Below, in pieces: positions 1 to 13,001 of a stretch of DNA of 64,000 nt. The notes below the pieces were generated by a model. That model was not told where the DNA came from and did no database searches. It saw nothing but the letters and a program-made list of their open reading frames with translations. The stretch covers positions 6,894,850 through 6,958,849 of the forward strand of contig NC_134284.1 of assembly GCF_949628215.1 (NCBI RefSeq), in the 5' to 3' direction. The translations under genes were made by a program, and so were the position numbers. Source of the DNA: Phalacrocorax aristotelis (Eukaryota; Chordata; Aves; Suliformes; Phalacrocoracidae). How positions within the stretch are numbered: the stretch's first letter is position 1; each line of letters begins with the position of its first letter.

Positions 1-1742
1 ATCTTCCATTTTCCTTTCATTATAATCAATAGAAACCATAATCACTTCAAGTACATAATAAGTGACTCTGTCAAAACACATTTGTTTTGATCAGTTGGTA
101 TTTTAGGAGATTTCTTGATCCTGACCATTCTTTTGCAGGTAATAATCTTTTTTAATTTGCACATCACTGCTTTATTACTTGATGGCCTCTCAGTTAATGC
201 TCAGTAAGACAGATAAATCAATTCTGCCACGTTGCTCCAATGGTGACAAGTTATCCATGTTCTACACACACGAGTGCTTTGTCTCAATTTTATACATCAG
301 TTGATCAAGGGAGCACTTGCGCGGTCCAAACTTAGCCTGGACAACCCAGATAAGACCAGCTGTTAGGGCAGATATGTGAGTGTGATCAGAATAAATTCTC
401 TGAGAGGTCATTTCTCCAATACTGATTGGTGATTTCTCCAATACTAAAGAGCCATCAGCTGGATTAAACCGTAGCTGGGGAACTTCAAGGAGACTTTTGA
501 AACAAAGAAGGAGTCAGATTCAAAAGAAACATGAAGTATGAAAATTTGTAACAGTGGGACGAGATCTTGGAAACTGGAGAGGTGGAGCAGCAGGGCTCAC
601 AGTCACCCCACAGACCCAGGTCAAGCAGCCTCCCTGTGGGACACTGGCAGCAGCTGGCACCCAGATAGGGGAGTGATGGGGCACGGGCAGCAGGCAGGGA
701 CCCACACCCAGGTGTGCCTGGAGTCGGGCATTCATCAAGAACAGGAAGCAGGGGCACCCATGCCTCCAAGAGCTGGGGTGTGCAAGCCAGGGAAGGCACC
801 CCCTCTGGAGAGTGGGGCTGTTGGTAGCCCACCCCGCGATGAGGGAAGGAGGCAGGGAATGGTTAGCACTCTTTGGTGTTGGTTTACAAGGTTGATTAGA
901 AATTTGTGATGTTTATTAATAGCTTGCAAGCACCTCGTATTTTAATTTATCTGCTGTATTGCTGATATTGAACCTGAATATATAGTTCACTGGTTGCTGG
1001 TTAATTACATGTCATTGATAAATCAATAAACCACTTTGATCACAATTTGATTTAAACTGCATGGACTGAGCAGTGTTCTCCTGCAACAGCTGGTGTCTTC
1101 CTGCCTGTTTTGAACAAGCAAGGAAATGTTGATGGTAACTCTTATTAATCAGAATACTGATATTTAAAATTTCAAAAGGTCTTCCATTCATTATGAAAAA
1201 TTGATTAATTTTGTTTTAACAAGAATACTGAAACACTAAAAAGTGTAGTTTAACATCCTTACTAAAGGACAGAAGTTCAAGGAGCTAATTAGATTAGTCA
1301 TTTTCTCATAGATTGTGAAATATATCAATCCCATTTATAATCCCACATCAGCTTCTAATCAGTGAATGATCCTCAAAGATAGTAATAAATCCTCATCATC
1401 TGTGAGACATGCTGCAAGTCAACAATGTTCGTGCTTTGGGGTTTTTGCACCAGTGTCCAAGTCAACACTCATTGACAGTTATGGCAACTTCCTCAACCTT
1501 CTGAACGATGAAGTGGCCAGTTACTGCTACCCTCCTTACACAAGCAGCCATGGATGATGTAGCCTGTGCATGAACACACTGGATGTATTTTTGGAATCAT
1601 ACTGCACAAAGAACTGAATTTTTAATTTGACAGCCAGGTAAAAATCAATTAATTATTGATTTAGGTAGATAAGACACTTGTTTATCTTTTTCCAACAAAA
1701 ATGTTTACTTTGTTCATTGCTAAATGTAAATAATGAACATCT
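1..1742. other. non-coding DNA with a GC-rich pocket
   Basis: AT-rich unique-looking DNA without a recognisable exon. The pocket at about 560-880 is clearly richer in G and C than both flanks and is listed separately. A 63-codon frame at 1366-1557 on the plus strand is short, has no recognisable domain and lacks a convincing splice context, so I do not call it a gene. Confidence 0.6.
542..907. other. GC-rich pocket bounded by an 8-bp direct repeat
   Basis: The stretch from about 560 to 880 is rich in G, C and short purine runs, in sharp contrast to the AT-rich flanks. The 8-mer AAATTTGT occurs at 542-549 and again at 900-907, just outside the pocket on each side. This arrangement resembles a target-site duplication around an inserted segment of about 350 bp. 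However, there is no poly-A tail, no terminal inverted repeat and no known element that I recognise. Frames of 115-123 codons run on both strands through it, as expected in GC-rich DNA with few stop codons. An 8-bp match in AT-rich flanks could also be chance. Confidence 0.3.
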
Positions 1743-1784
1743 TGGTTTACATCTTGGGTTTCATAAAACCCAAGATGTAAACCA
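1743..1784. repeat. perfect 19-bp inverted repeat with 4-nt loop
   Basis: Positions 1743-1761 and 1766-1784 are exact reverse complements, separated by the loop CATA. A 19-bp perfect stem with so short a spacer is far beyond chance in 64 kb. The stem is shorter than a typical Drosha substrate (about 33-35 bp), so a canonical microRNA precursor is unlikely. A replication template-switch that copied one arm from the other strand is a simple explanation. A terminal fragment of a palindromic element is another. Confidence 0.9.
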
Positions 1785-4700
1785 GTATCTCACTTTTCTA
1801 CTTTAGGATGTAATGTAAGACATAAATGTTGAGACCTGAATTAAAATCTCTCTCTAATTTAAGTGGGAAAAAAAATCAAGTTAATGTTGTTCACTTCTCC
1901 AGAAAGTGATTCTGCCAAGGTGATTTTATTTAAGTGTTCTCCATATAAAGTTGTTCAATGCAACTAGTTGACTATTCATTGGACCAGACAGAAAGAAGAG
2001 TGTGATTCAGACACTGTAGCATGGATATTAGGGGACTCACCTAGGGAGTAGGACCCCAGGTTTGAACTCATTCTGGTCATGGTTCTCCAACACTTATATC
2101 CAGATCATTAGAAAACAAATGTTCATTCATGGATCCTCTATTACCTAAACTGATGTGTTGACAGTATAGCTGTAAAATATCACCCCTACACTGTTTACAG
2201 AGCCTCCATTGTGATGTTTATATACAACTTACTTCAATTCTGTTGTAGGCACTGTGAATAGTTGATATGTCATTTGAAAGTATTGATGCAGTAATATTGT
2301 TCTATGAAGAAAATATTTTTATTCTCCAAACCTATATTTAAGGAGGTTCTTTGTAAATTGCAATGGTAGGCCAGTCATCATGCTTCAGGCAGTTTGTCGT
2401 AATCTTTTAAATTTTAACAGAACTGAAAACTAAGTAAGTCAAGAAGCTTAATTACAAAGGCAATGGGTTCAGAACTATAATCCCTCAGCCCTGCTGCATT
2501 ATTGCGTTGTTTCTTGCAAGACTGCCTGTACAGGAAGAAAAGGAAAATTAATGAAAGCTCTTAAATTCATGAGGTATCAACCTCCTTTTATAAATCCACC
2601 TTTGGCAGAAAATATAAATAAAATGAAGGCATTGGAACACTTAAGAAAGTTCTCCTCTATGCATCCAGGTTATACACCTGTTTAGCCAAATCTGCTACCA
2701 TGTAAAGTCAGCAAAGTGAAAGCATATTAAAGGAACTACTCACAATGTGCAAAAATTTAGCCTAGCTACACATTTTTGGAAGATCAGGCTACAGAGTCAG
2801 AGAAAATGAATATAGGACAGTTCTAAAGCATTAAATGAAAAAATTATGCAGCTCCAGTAAGATGTGCAGTAAAATGAAATTTTGGAGTATGCCAAAGTCC
2901 AAAACTAGCTCACCAAACCTTATAAAGGATTGAAGAATAATGACTAATGAGCTAGTCAAGGTCACAAAGGATATTTCCTCTGCCTGATATTTCTTAATTG
3001 CCTGATATTACACTGATACAATCCTGGAATAAGACATTAATTAGTATACCTTAAGCCACCAAAAAAATTGACTTCATAACTGAACTGCATGTGAAAACTG
3101 GAGATTGAAATAGAAAACTATGCAGATAAATGGCAGATGTAATTATACACTACAGGCCATGTCAAGGTCAGAAGCCTCCTTGCAAAGAACTGAAGTTTGA
3201 ACTATTCAGATAGGAACAGACGGACCCTGTCCTCGTGAAGCAATTCCTGAGTTAGGTGTTTGCGGCGAATAACTAAGTGTGACCTCAAATTGTGATGTTG
3301 CAACCAAGGGCTTAACACAAGCCACCAATAAATAAACAAGAAACTATTTAGCAGCCAAATAGATGAGACTTTACTTCCAAGAACGGAGCTGGTGAGATAG
3401 ATATTGGAATACCATATCCTGTCTGTCATGATTTTAAAAATATTGAAAAGCTAGGAAGGATTCAGGAGAAACTGAAAAGTATATGTGAGGGCTTTGCAAA
3501 CTTTACAGTAAAAGACAGCTTGTTCTCTCATCAAACAGATGCTTAAGAGTCCTTCTTGGTTTAAAAAAAAAAAAGAAGATTTTTTCGTATAGTACATAGA
3601 CACACAAATGTCTCCTGTCAGAAGGATAAGACCAGATAAATTCAAGGTAGAAGTGAGCCTGTGTATTTCAATGGTAAATGTGATTCACCACTAACAAAAC
3701 CAACAGCAGTAGATTTTCCACTTTTCAAGACACTGAATAGAGCTGATTTTCCTAAACTACCTGAAAGAAATTTTTTATTCTTTGTTTTAAAAAAAAATTC
3801 TAGCTCATTTTTGAATGAAACATTTTTTCTTCTTTCTTTGCTCAATATTTTCTAAAACCTTGTGTCAATTTCTGAACAAAACCATTATCAAAATTGAATT
3901 ATTTCATTTATTAAATTCTTAAAATATTAAATTTTTCTTTTCCTAGATACTTTTCCATTTTCTATGCAGATCTCTAGCTATTACTTGCATATTTTTATAG
4001 AAAGGTATTTTTCTACTTAGGTTTAGTGCTGCAGTAATTAGTGTAAATATGTGTGTTATCTCTAACCATGACACAGAGATTTTCATATGGGATAGATGGG
4101 CCACGGATTTCTGCAAATATAAAACGCAGGTGTTCTCCATACCCAGAATTCAAAGGGCTTCTTTCCATGAGCATTTGAAAGCTCATGAAACCTGGGGATG
4201 CCACACCGTGTGGTATCATAAACGGCTTACATTTCCTCCCTTCAAATTAATAAAATGTAACAAATTTAAGACCTTGGCAGCTTGCTAACCCCCATTTTGT
4301 ATTTCTGCACATATTTACTCAGATACATGCAGACAGACAGATGCCTTTTTACAGTTTGGTTATCCGTGCTAGTGACCTTAGGGTTGGCTTATGCAGGCTT
4401 TATCTAAGCTTTATTAATTGCTGTTTGGAAGAGGCAGGGACATAAATAAGAGTGATTGCTGCTGTAACAGCAAGAGATAATCAGTTATTATTCAGAAAAG
4501 TTGGCAGGATAACAGAGAAAACTTCTAAAGAAAAAATCAATTTAGCAAGACTTCTAGATCTCTTTACATTTACTCACACCACCACTAACTCCCAAAGCCA
4601 AAGACTTTAAATATATCTATTAAAGAGTACACTAGAATGAATTAAATTTGGAAATCAAGTTTGTAAGTACAAGTTTAGGAACGTAGGTAGAAAGAAACCT

Positions 4701-7700
4701 AACAGGATGGTCCTGATGCACAGCCATCACACCTCCTCAGCAAAAAGATAAAATAATTTGTTTTGTTGGGACTAAGCCTATGGCAAAAGTGCTTTGCATT
4801 AGCATTTTGCATCTCCCTAATGCAGGTCCTAAAGAATTCAGCTCTCATGTCTTTTGTTAAACTCAATATCCTGTTATGGATAGAAAGTCAAGCAAAGAAT
4901 TTACCATTAGTCTAACTTAAAAAAAAATCTTAAAACGTAACCAAAATGCAAAGAACAAGTACTACCGTTAGTCCAGTTATATCTCTATAACGCTCTCTAA
5001 ACACAAAATCAACTGATCCACAGTACTACAGTTAAAAGTTGTTATCCAGCAAAATCTCCCATTATATACCTCGTTCTTCTGGTGCTATTCCCACCCTTCC
5101 ACTGTTCCTTTGGTCTTAACGTCAACAGATGGTCAGGTGGGAAAAGGTTTGGAAAGTCAGCAGAATCATGAGGTCTTCAGCAGGAGTGTGGTGTTAATGA
5201 CAGGCACAGGATGTTGCTATTGACAGTCTTCCCTTCCTCCGCACTCCTGTGTCCATTTGGGCACATATTTCTAAGGGTTTTTGAGATATTTTAGATCTTG
5301 CTCTTTTTTTACTTATCTATAATTTCATGTTACAGCCAAGCTTTATATGGTGCATTGTACGTGTTAGGCAATTCTTATTTATCCTTTTTGTTATCCAAAA
5401 AATGGCTTTGTCCAGCTCCTACGTTTGTATTTCTTTTAGTAACTGACCACTGGTGGATATTAATGGAGTCTCTGTTTATCAGCCTGTGTCCACACCTACA
5501 AGGTCTCTGATGTCAACCCAAGCCTGTACTCCTTTACACTAGATAGTTATACCACATAAATAATTCACTCTTGAAGAGCACAATTAATTGTTGTACCTGC
5601 TAGTATCAAAATTATTAATGATAGGTATTACTCCACACAGTTATACCAATGTAAATAGAACTGAAACAAACTAGATGACAGCCACCTGGTTATTAAACAA
5701 TTATTGTTACAACTAAGCAAGCTAAACCAAAACGCTAATCAAGCCAAAACAGACCAGACAAAGCAAGCCTGTCAGCTGCAGGCCTGCTCACGGCTATGCT
5801 GTTCGCTTAATACAGAGCTGATGCTCTGATAGCATTTACTGGACTAAAAGGATACTCGTTACCCTTTTAAAAATTTTCCTGCAGGAAGTGGATTTGTTAC
5901 AAGAGCACAAGAGCATTTTGTGCATCCTGTACCTCTGAATGTCTGAATCTACTGTCTAGATCAATAAATCCCCAGTTTATGCAAATCTTGCCAGCCGTAG
6001 GCTAGTCCTTCGCCATGGTCTAAGCTCCTTCGTCTGCTCTCATAACTGTGAAGGCTATTCCCTGACATTCCTAAACCGCCAGGAACCACTATATTCACTG
6101 CTGAAGTGAATTTTGCCCATGAGTTGCAAAAAACTTATCCAACAGATTTTTCAGAGGTTTCCTTTACATTGCCCAATGCTAGATAGAAAGCAAAACCCCT
6201 GACTAGTTCTTAGCCAATTTTGCTTCTCCAAGGAAAATCCCATTTTGATCTGGGATCTTGAAATACTGGCAACAGAATGCTTCATACGGTGTTGGCTCCC
6301 ACCTGCACAATATCCCTGTGTGCTTCTTGCAGTCTTGAGATGAAAAGTAGAAAAGAGTTTTACCCATTTCTGCCTCCCTGAGGAAACAGCAGATTTTCTA
6401 CTCTGTAGACAATATGCAAGGGATGTGGGATTTTGACTTCCAGCTTAAATTTAGAGAGATTAAACCCTGAGTTCTGGTGCAGACACAATATACAATGTTA
6501 ATTAGCCATTGGATAGGCGGGGGGCGGGGGGAAATGCTCTGCTGTGGAGCACTGTCTCCTGGGAACTAGCAGAATCTCACTGCTTTAAAAATTTATCAAG
6601 TGAGCTTATAAGAATACTTGGGAAGTGCATGCAATCAATTGAATCCTGCTTAGGTAAAGATCTGGGCAGAATGTCCTGCAACTAACAGGGCTTTTCCATT
6701 ACTAACAACATTTTCAAGTGATGACAAGAGAAACTTGCAGAATCAGAAATTCAATAACCTCCTCCATATGTCTGAACAGAAAAGAACTAGAACCAGAAGG
6801 AAATTAAAATTCATAGTGTTTCCTGTCTTTACTTCAATATTTGCAACCAGGAAAATGCATTACAAAACAGGGTACAAAACTTTTCCTACAGGCTGTTCTT
6901 GACATCTACAAAGTTTACACGAAACTGTGCAGGATGAGCCAAAAGACTGCAGATCGGTAAGTTCAAGGCAGATGCTAACTTAAGAATGGCAGCCACGTAT
7001 TGCCATATTGAGTCTTTTTGCAGAAATCTCTACATGCAGCAGGTTCATTAAGGGTAAATGATGGAATGAATATGCATCTATAAGAAACTGTAATAAAAGT
7101 AGTGGTGGGGGCTGGGGCTATCAGCCAGGCTGGCATACATTACGCTAAACAGATAAGGTACAAAACCTTGAAAAAATAATGGATTCCCTGATAGCACAAA
7201 AAGGCTTAGATGTAGCCTTTTTAATACGGTGCCAAATAAAGAATTACTTTTAATTAGTCAGGACAGGGACTTTTTGCTTCTCTTTAAAATTTAGACTAAC
7301 AAGGGGAACATTTAGTGTACTTTTAGTAATCAGTGACAGAATAATACGTTCCCTCACTGTTGAGAAAGTTTGGGCACGTTTAGCAGAGTTGTCTGGTTTG
7401 TAAGGTATCAGTAAAATCTTATCACATATATTCCCAACCTTGAATCACATTTTTAAAGTACATTGAAAATTATCCGCAAGTAAACACACTTTACGTTCTC
7501 TTTAAAAAGGATGGATTTTAGAAAGTAGCCTCTGATTCATCTGCTCTCAGTCATACATAAACACACACATCTCAGCCACACACATATGTATTCATAACAA
7601 AGCTTTATCTTAATGAAAAAGTTGCATGCAGCTATTCTTCATAAAAAGATACTTTTTATATATAAAATGTTGAAGGCATTCTAACACTCCAACAAAGCCA

Positions 7701-8498
7701 TGATTTAAGGTTGTTTATTAAAAAATAAAATAGAAAATAGACATCATTGCCGTGTTCAAAAACCTTTATTTGATCTAAGGATCATGCCAACATTCTAATT
7801 AAACAGTTCTGAAGCTGCTAATAATATCTCATTAAAATGATGCTATAAAAGTTGAGTCTGCTGGGGATTAAGATACAGTTGGATTATGTATAATCACATT
7901 TTTCTGTCTGTTTGCCAAGGCTTTAGAAAAGATTTTGTAGTGTTCATGAAGCAGGAAAACAAGCTTCTGTACTTGACGTTAAACAGATGTCATTGTTTTG
8001 TAACAGCACAAAAAGTTCAAGGTAAATCTTTCACAGTGATCACTTCCTTGATAACACTGATAAAAAAATCATACTATATCTATGAAGAATGGGTAACATA
8101 TTCAAAACACTCAATATTATCAGAATCCTTGGGTTTTGCTCAGTTGTCTTGGAAGCAATCAATTCTCTCAGTTTCCTCAATTGAGATTTCTGGAAGATCA
8201 TTAACAAGTTTAAATTCAAATTAAACAAGACTCTTTCCTTCTAAAAAAAACTCAGTAAAGCAAGGCACGTGCATCTCCATAGATTATTCAGTTGGTTTCC
8301 ATCTCATTCTGCCCTCATTCTGAAATGCCGGGGCCTAGTTTGGGTACACTGTGTTGAGCTGTGTTAGCATAAACATGGAATGTAGTTTTACGCATTACAA
8401 AGCCAACAAAACTAGGCCAGTTTGGATAACCTCAGAATATACCTCAAAATAAAGTCACAAGTGAGTAACAGAGTATACATGTCTTAATGTAACAGGTT
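1785..8498. other. AT-rich non-coding DNA
   Basis: No exon, RNA gene or recognisable transposon seen. The longest frames are 112 codons (7886-8224, plus) and 79 codons (4049-4288, plus). Both have ordinary AT-rich chance composition and no family motif. A G6-C-type run at 6518-6531 contains a GC-box-like core (GGGGCGGGG) but stands alone in AT-rich sequence. Confidence 0.6.
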
Positions 8499-8544
8499 TT
8501 TCTTCTTTTTCTTTTTTTTCTTTTTTTTCTTTTTTTCTTTTTAG
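8499..8544. repeat. T-rich polypyrimidine tract, (T7-8 C)n
   Basis: A run of T tracts of about 5-8 nt separated by single C residues, ending in TTTTTAG. It resembles a strong 3' splice site on the plus strand, but the following bases give a stop codon in at least one frame at once and no open exon follows. I treat it as a simple repeat. Confidence 0.75.
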
Positions 8545-11442
8545 TAATTGCTTATAGGGTGCAATAGGTATTAAAGTTCCTTCACACATCAGTTAAATCA
8601 CAGGTGATTAAAAAGAGCACAGCTCTAATACACAAGGTGGAGAAAGCATTCCATGTCTGTCACCCTTGATATAAGGCGTTAGAAGTGCCCTTCAAAAATC
8701 AGTACATTCTCAGGTTGACAATTGGCTGAAACAGTTCTTAAAATCAGAAAGAATTGCTTTATTTCACAGTAGAGGGGATGTAAATCCTAGTGGCTTGAAC
8801 TTTTAACTGCTTCCTTTTAATAACCTCCTTCACTGTTCTCCAGTCAGTTTTTAAATGAACTGAGAAAAATAATGCTAGTCTCCCAGTCTCAGCCCTTAAA
8901 TTAGAGCTGTGGCTTAAGAATTGTTTTCCTTTAACCCTGAAACACAGTCTACCTAATTATTGTCATCACTGTGCTTTTTCCTTTAAAAGAAAATATTGAC
9001 CCTTCCTGTAGCTGACACTGGAAGAGCTTGGGCACCTGTGGTGGCAGCATTGCGGCACCTAGCATTCAAAGAACCGCAGGTTAGAATTCACTGCGGGAAA
9101 AAAGAGAGAGCAAAATTAAACATGAAAAGCAGAGATCTATCCCAGTCTTGACAATGCTGTATTCAGGCTGTGATGTAGGAGACCCAGCCACAGGTGATGG
9201 AAGCTAACCTTGGTCCTCGACAGTAACTGGTTTATAATAGGGGTGATGCCCTCAATCTTTGAGGAAGGGATTTGTGTGGCATCATTCACAAGCACTCTCT
9301 GGGAGCAAGTGTACAGAACTACTTTGGTTTTAAAGAAAACTAAAAACTCCTGCAAAGGTAAGACTAGCTTGAACAATCCAGTTCAATGGATGTAAGAACA
9401 GGAAGCAGGATTGCATAAAAGGATGGCAGCTCAGAACGCAGTGGTCAGGAAATGAATGATGCTAAGGAGATCAGTGAAATGCTCCATACTTTGAAAAGAA
9501 ACTTGCCTAGATACCCCTTCCAAACTTCCCCTATTGCCAGAAAAAAAATAAGTAGACAGCAATACTTAACAAATGTGCATTCTGTTTCATTTTTTTTAAT
9601 GTCTATGCTCTGCTGGAGGCTTTTTCTAAATCAAGTTCACAGAGGAGAAAAACCCACAGATATTCATTTAACTAAGCAATTCTTCTATATTCTCCTTCCA
9701 AAACAGAGAAGGTTTAGGCATTTCATTAGAGAAAATGATCTTTCTGTGCCACTAATACCCAGATTTTTTAGTGACTACTTTTTACTTTGTGGTGGGCTCT
9801 TAGCCACTGGAACACCTGCAGAAAATAAATAAAAATGCCTAATGGTGAGCATATTAACAGACTTAGTTATCCAGAGAAAAATTCAAATATTTAAAGGGGA
9901 AACTGATTCTAAAAATTTTATTTATTCCACAAAGTACTTGTGGGTTTGAATGTTTCACAAAAGCAGGATAAACAGGTACAAATCATTAAAGGTTTTGGAA
10001 GCAGTGCCACTGAAGGTATTCTTGCCCATGTTTGTCTGTTGTTTTTACATCAGATCAGTTCTTTTGTTCACACCCTGACCAACAAATATTTGTAATAGTC
10101 ACAAAGAATGATATGATATTCCAAACTATGGGAACAGGAATGAGCAGCAGGATAGAGGGGACCATAGTCTTAAGCTAGTATTGGTGCCAATGGTTTTGTA
10201 TCATGGAATCTGCAAAGCAGTTGTGAAACCTACGAGGCAATTTACAATGTAGAGCAGCTTTTCACCTGATGTAAATCACTCTAGCCTCAGAGTCACCAAA
10301 GGGTTCAAATAATTTTGTACCAGATGTTAAACTGATAGAGCTTATTCTGATATATAAACTAGCAGAGTTTATTTTGAGATCTTACTCTGATATGGCTGAA
10401 TTCAGACAGAGACTGGGAAAATACCACTGGACTCAGAGTGTGATCAGCTTTGATCTGGTCAAGTTACAGTACATGGTCAAAGACAGGACATATAGAAATA
10501 TCTTGAAGTTATAACATTCTAAAATAAATTCTTCAACTCCTAATATTTTTAGAGAATTTGCATGTAGAAAAAACACAAAGCCTTTTTAGCCATTCTGATG
10601 GTGATACAAACCAAGAGTAGCTCCATTATTAATTACAGTACAAACCCTAGGTCAAAATAAGTCACAGAGCAATCCTGTTTGTTCCATGTCTATTCCTGGT
10701 TTTTATATTTATCCTAGAATTTAATGTGTATTAATGTTGGTTCTTTAAGATTAAGACAAGATTTTCGTTTGAAAAAGTAATAATAAGATAGCCAAACCTT
10801 ACATTCTGCTCTTGTCTTCTTTTCAATCTCAGAACCTCTAATCCGTTTTTACTATCTTCATTGCTATGCTTGCTTTACTTCAGGACAGGCTTTAATTAAA
10901 GACTTACAATATTTGCTGTAAAAACATTCCATAATTTCTGTGGTGGCTAAAATAAGATCATAGTCATCCAACCTGTACTTCAGTGTAATGTTTAATTATC
11001 TCTCTACAAAACAGGTGAAATCATAAAACGTACCTTCTAAAGGAGATAACAAGCTTTAATTCAGGATGTTTACAACCAAGGGGAATCATATTAAATGCAG
11101 ATGTTAATTTACCATAACAAGACAGGTCTACTGCTAACTACTCCTTCTTTTAAAAAGAAAAACATTTGAAATAATTATTTTAACTGCAGGTGTTGGTAAT
11201 GGCTCAGCAGGAACAAAAGTATTTAAAACCCATCCTGTCTTTCAGCTGTGTTTACAACCACTGCTTTATTCATTCTAACAATAGATAAAACATTGCTAAA
11301 AGCAGCTTGTTTAAGTACTTGTCAACAGCAGAAAGGCATCATTTGGGGGGCACAGTCCTGCAGTGTGTTTATTGTGCTGACTCAAAAGCCTTCCAACTGT
11401 TCTGATTGAAATGACCATAGCCAAAACCTAAGGGCAAAGGAC

Positions 11443-11472
11443 ACCCCCCCCCTTTTTTTTTTTCTTTTCTAG
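11443..11472. repeat. C9-T11 homopolymer junction
   Basis: A run of about nine C is followed directly by about eleven T and then CTTTTCTAG. It is a low-complexity polypyrimidine tract that also mimics a splice acceptor. No open frame or conserved-looking exon follows, so no splice role is claimed. Confidence 0.75.
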
Positions 11473-12964
11473 CTCTTTATATTACCCACTCATTTACACT
11501 GTGTTCTGAAACTAAAAGTTATCCGGTTTAACTCATTGGGGTTTATGCTGGGATTTGGCTTTGGTTTCATTCTGGTTAACATGTAAATGAGTTTGGTAGT
11601 CTCACGCTTCTCCCACCTGAATGTTAGCTAAAAATGCATAGAACCACCCAATCCAGATCATTACAACTGGAAGTTTCTTCTGAGGAGAAACAAAGACCTT
11701 GAAAAAAAAATATTTTTGCTTTCAGTTTTTCAATTACTATCAGACGAACAATATGAACACTTAACATTCTTAAAATGATCTACTATAGAATGTTTATCGC
11801 TGGTAATGTAACAATTAATTGTGATATGAAACAAAAATTTTAATCTGGAAGGTGTTTTCTAATCAGAAAATTTATTTCTGTACAATTTCATATTGTCATG
11901 CCAATCAAAGTAGCAATCTATTGCTACTTAACCTTTACATCCCAGTGATGAAAGGATGGTTATAAATCTAAATTTGAATTATTAGGAAGGTTAGGAAATG
12001 CACTGTCAATATTAGTTGCATATTGCCTTACTTTATCTTCCCAAGAAAAATGATTATTACTTAAAATAAGATTCGAATTTCAAGAACCATGCAATAGCTA
12101 TATAAAAGTTTGAGATTAAAAGCAATTGTTCTTTACCAGATCACTCTTGATTATGACAGCCTTCAGAAAATTGGGCTGACAATTGCCCATATGTGCATAT
12201 CCCTCCTGAGAAGGTATGCAGTTTATCTGAGCATGCCACAAACCATGCTAAAACTTGGCCACAGTGGGACAAACTGAAATAAAAAATTTTAATGCAAGAA
12301 CTATCAAATTTTTTCCATACTTCAATTTATCACAAAATTTCTAGAAAACTGAGGAAATTATGCCTGAACTAGAAGATAAAAAGACAGCTCAAGCCAACTG
12401 ATTCCAACTGATGGTTATGCTATGATGCCGACAGAGTTATACATGTTAAAGACTGGCCTCTGATAACAATAATTATCAAAGTGTTTTAACATATTATTTA
12501 TCAGCTATCAAAAACAGAAGTACAAAAATATAATTTCGTGCTAAATAATATATTGAAAACTGACTAAAGAATTCCATGTGAAAATACCTATACAGAAAAC
12601 CAGTTTGTTTTTCTAGCTCCAGTTAAAGAAAGATGATCTTAGAGGGTTTCTGTCATCTACCTTCTTTCTTTTTCTTTGTGTATTTCCACATCCTGGCCTG
12701 ACCTCTTTATGTGTTCTTTTAGTCCTGAAGTATCAAATACAATAGATCAGAATGGAACAATTGCTGTAACTCTGAGAACCCAGAGAATTACTTGTATTTC
12801 TGATCTTCCAACGCCAGGCCTGCCACAGTCACACAGCATTTCCAAGTACTTTTCTTGAAATGTATAAAAGTCTACAAGTCTTGTCTAAAGTTTGGGGACT
12901 TCCAGCATTAGCAATAATTCATAGTTAACTTCCTTTGTCTGTTCATAGATATAAAATTAATCGG

Positions 12965-13001
12965 TAATTTATACCTGTATAATAAATAATTTATACCTGT
13001 A
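12965..13001. repeat. short tandem duplication, 15-bp unit at 22-bp offset
   Basis: TAATTTATACCTGTA is present at 12965-12979 and again at 12987-13001. The 7-bp spacer is AT-only. This is a small local duplication, probably from replication slippage. Confidence 0.85.

Noticed and set aside
1366..1557. 63-codon frame with a fairly protein-like composition
   Set aside because: Too short, with no convincing acceptor or donor and no recognised homology.
8499..8544. Splice acceptor at the end of the T-rich tract
   Set aside because: No open exon follows. A simple repeat explains it.
9452..9832. 126-codon plus-strand frame followed by AATAAA-type motifs
   Set aside because: Length is within chance expectation, there is no recognisable family and no promoter context.
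12676..12858. Acceptor-like tract ending at 12722 followed by an open frame
   Set aside because: No convincing donor follows and the peptide is not recognised. Pyrimidine tracts ending in AG are frequent in such DNA.
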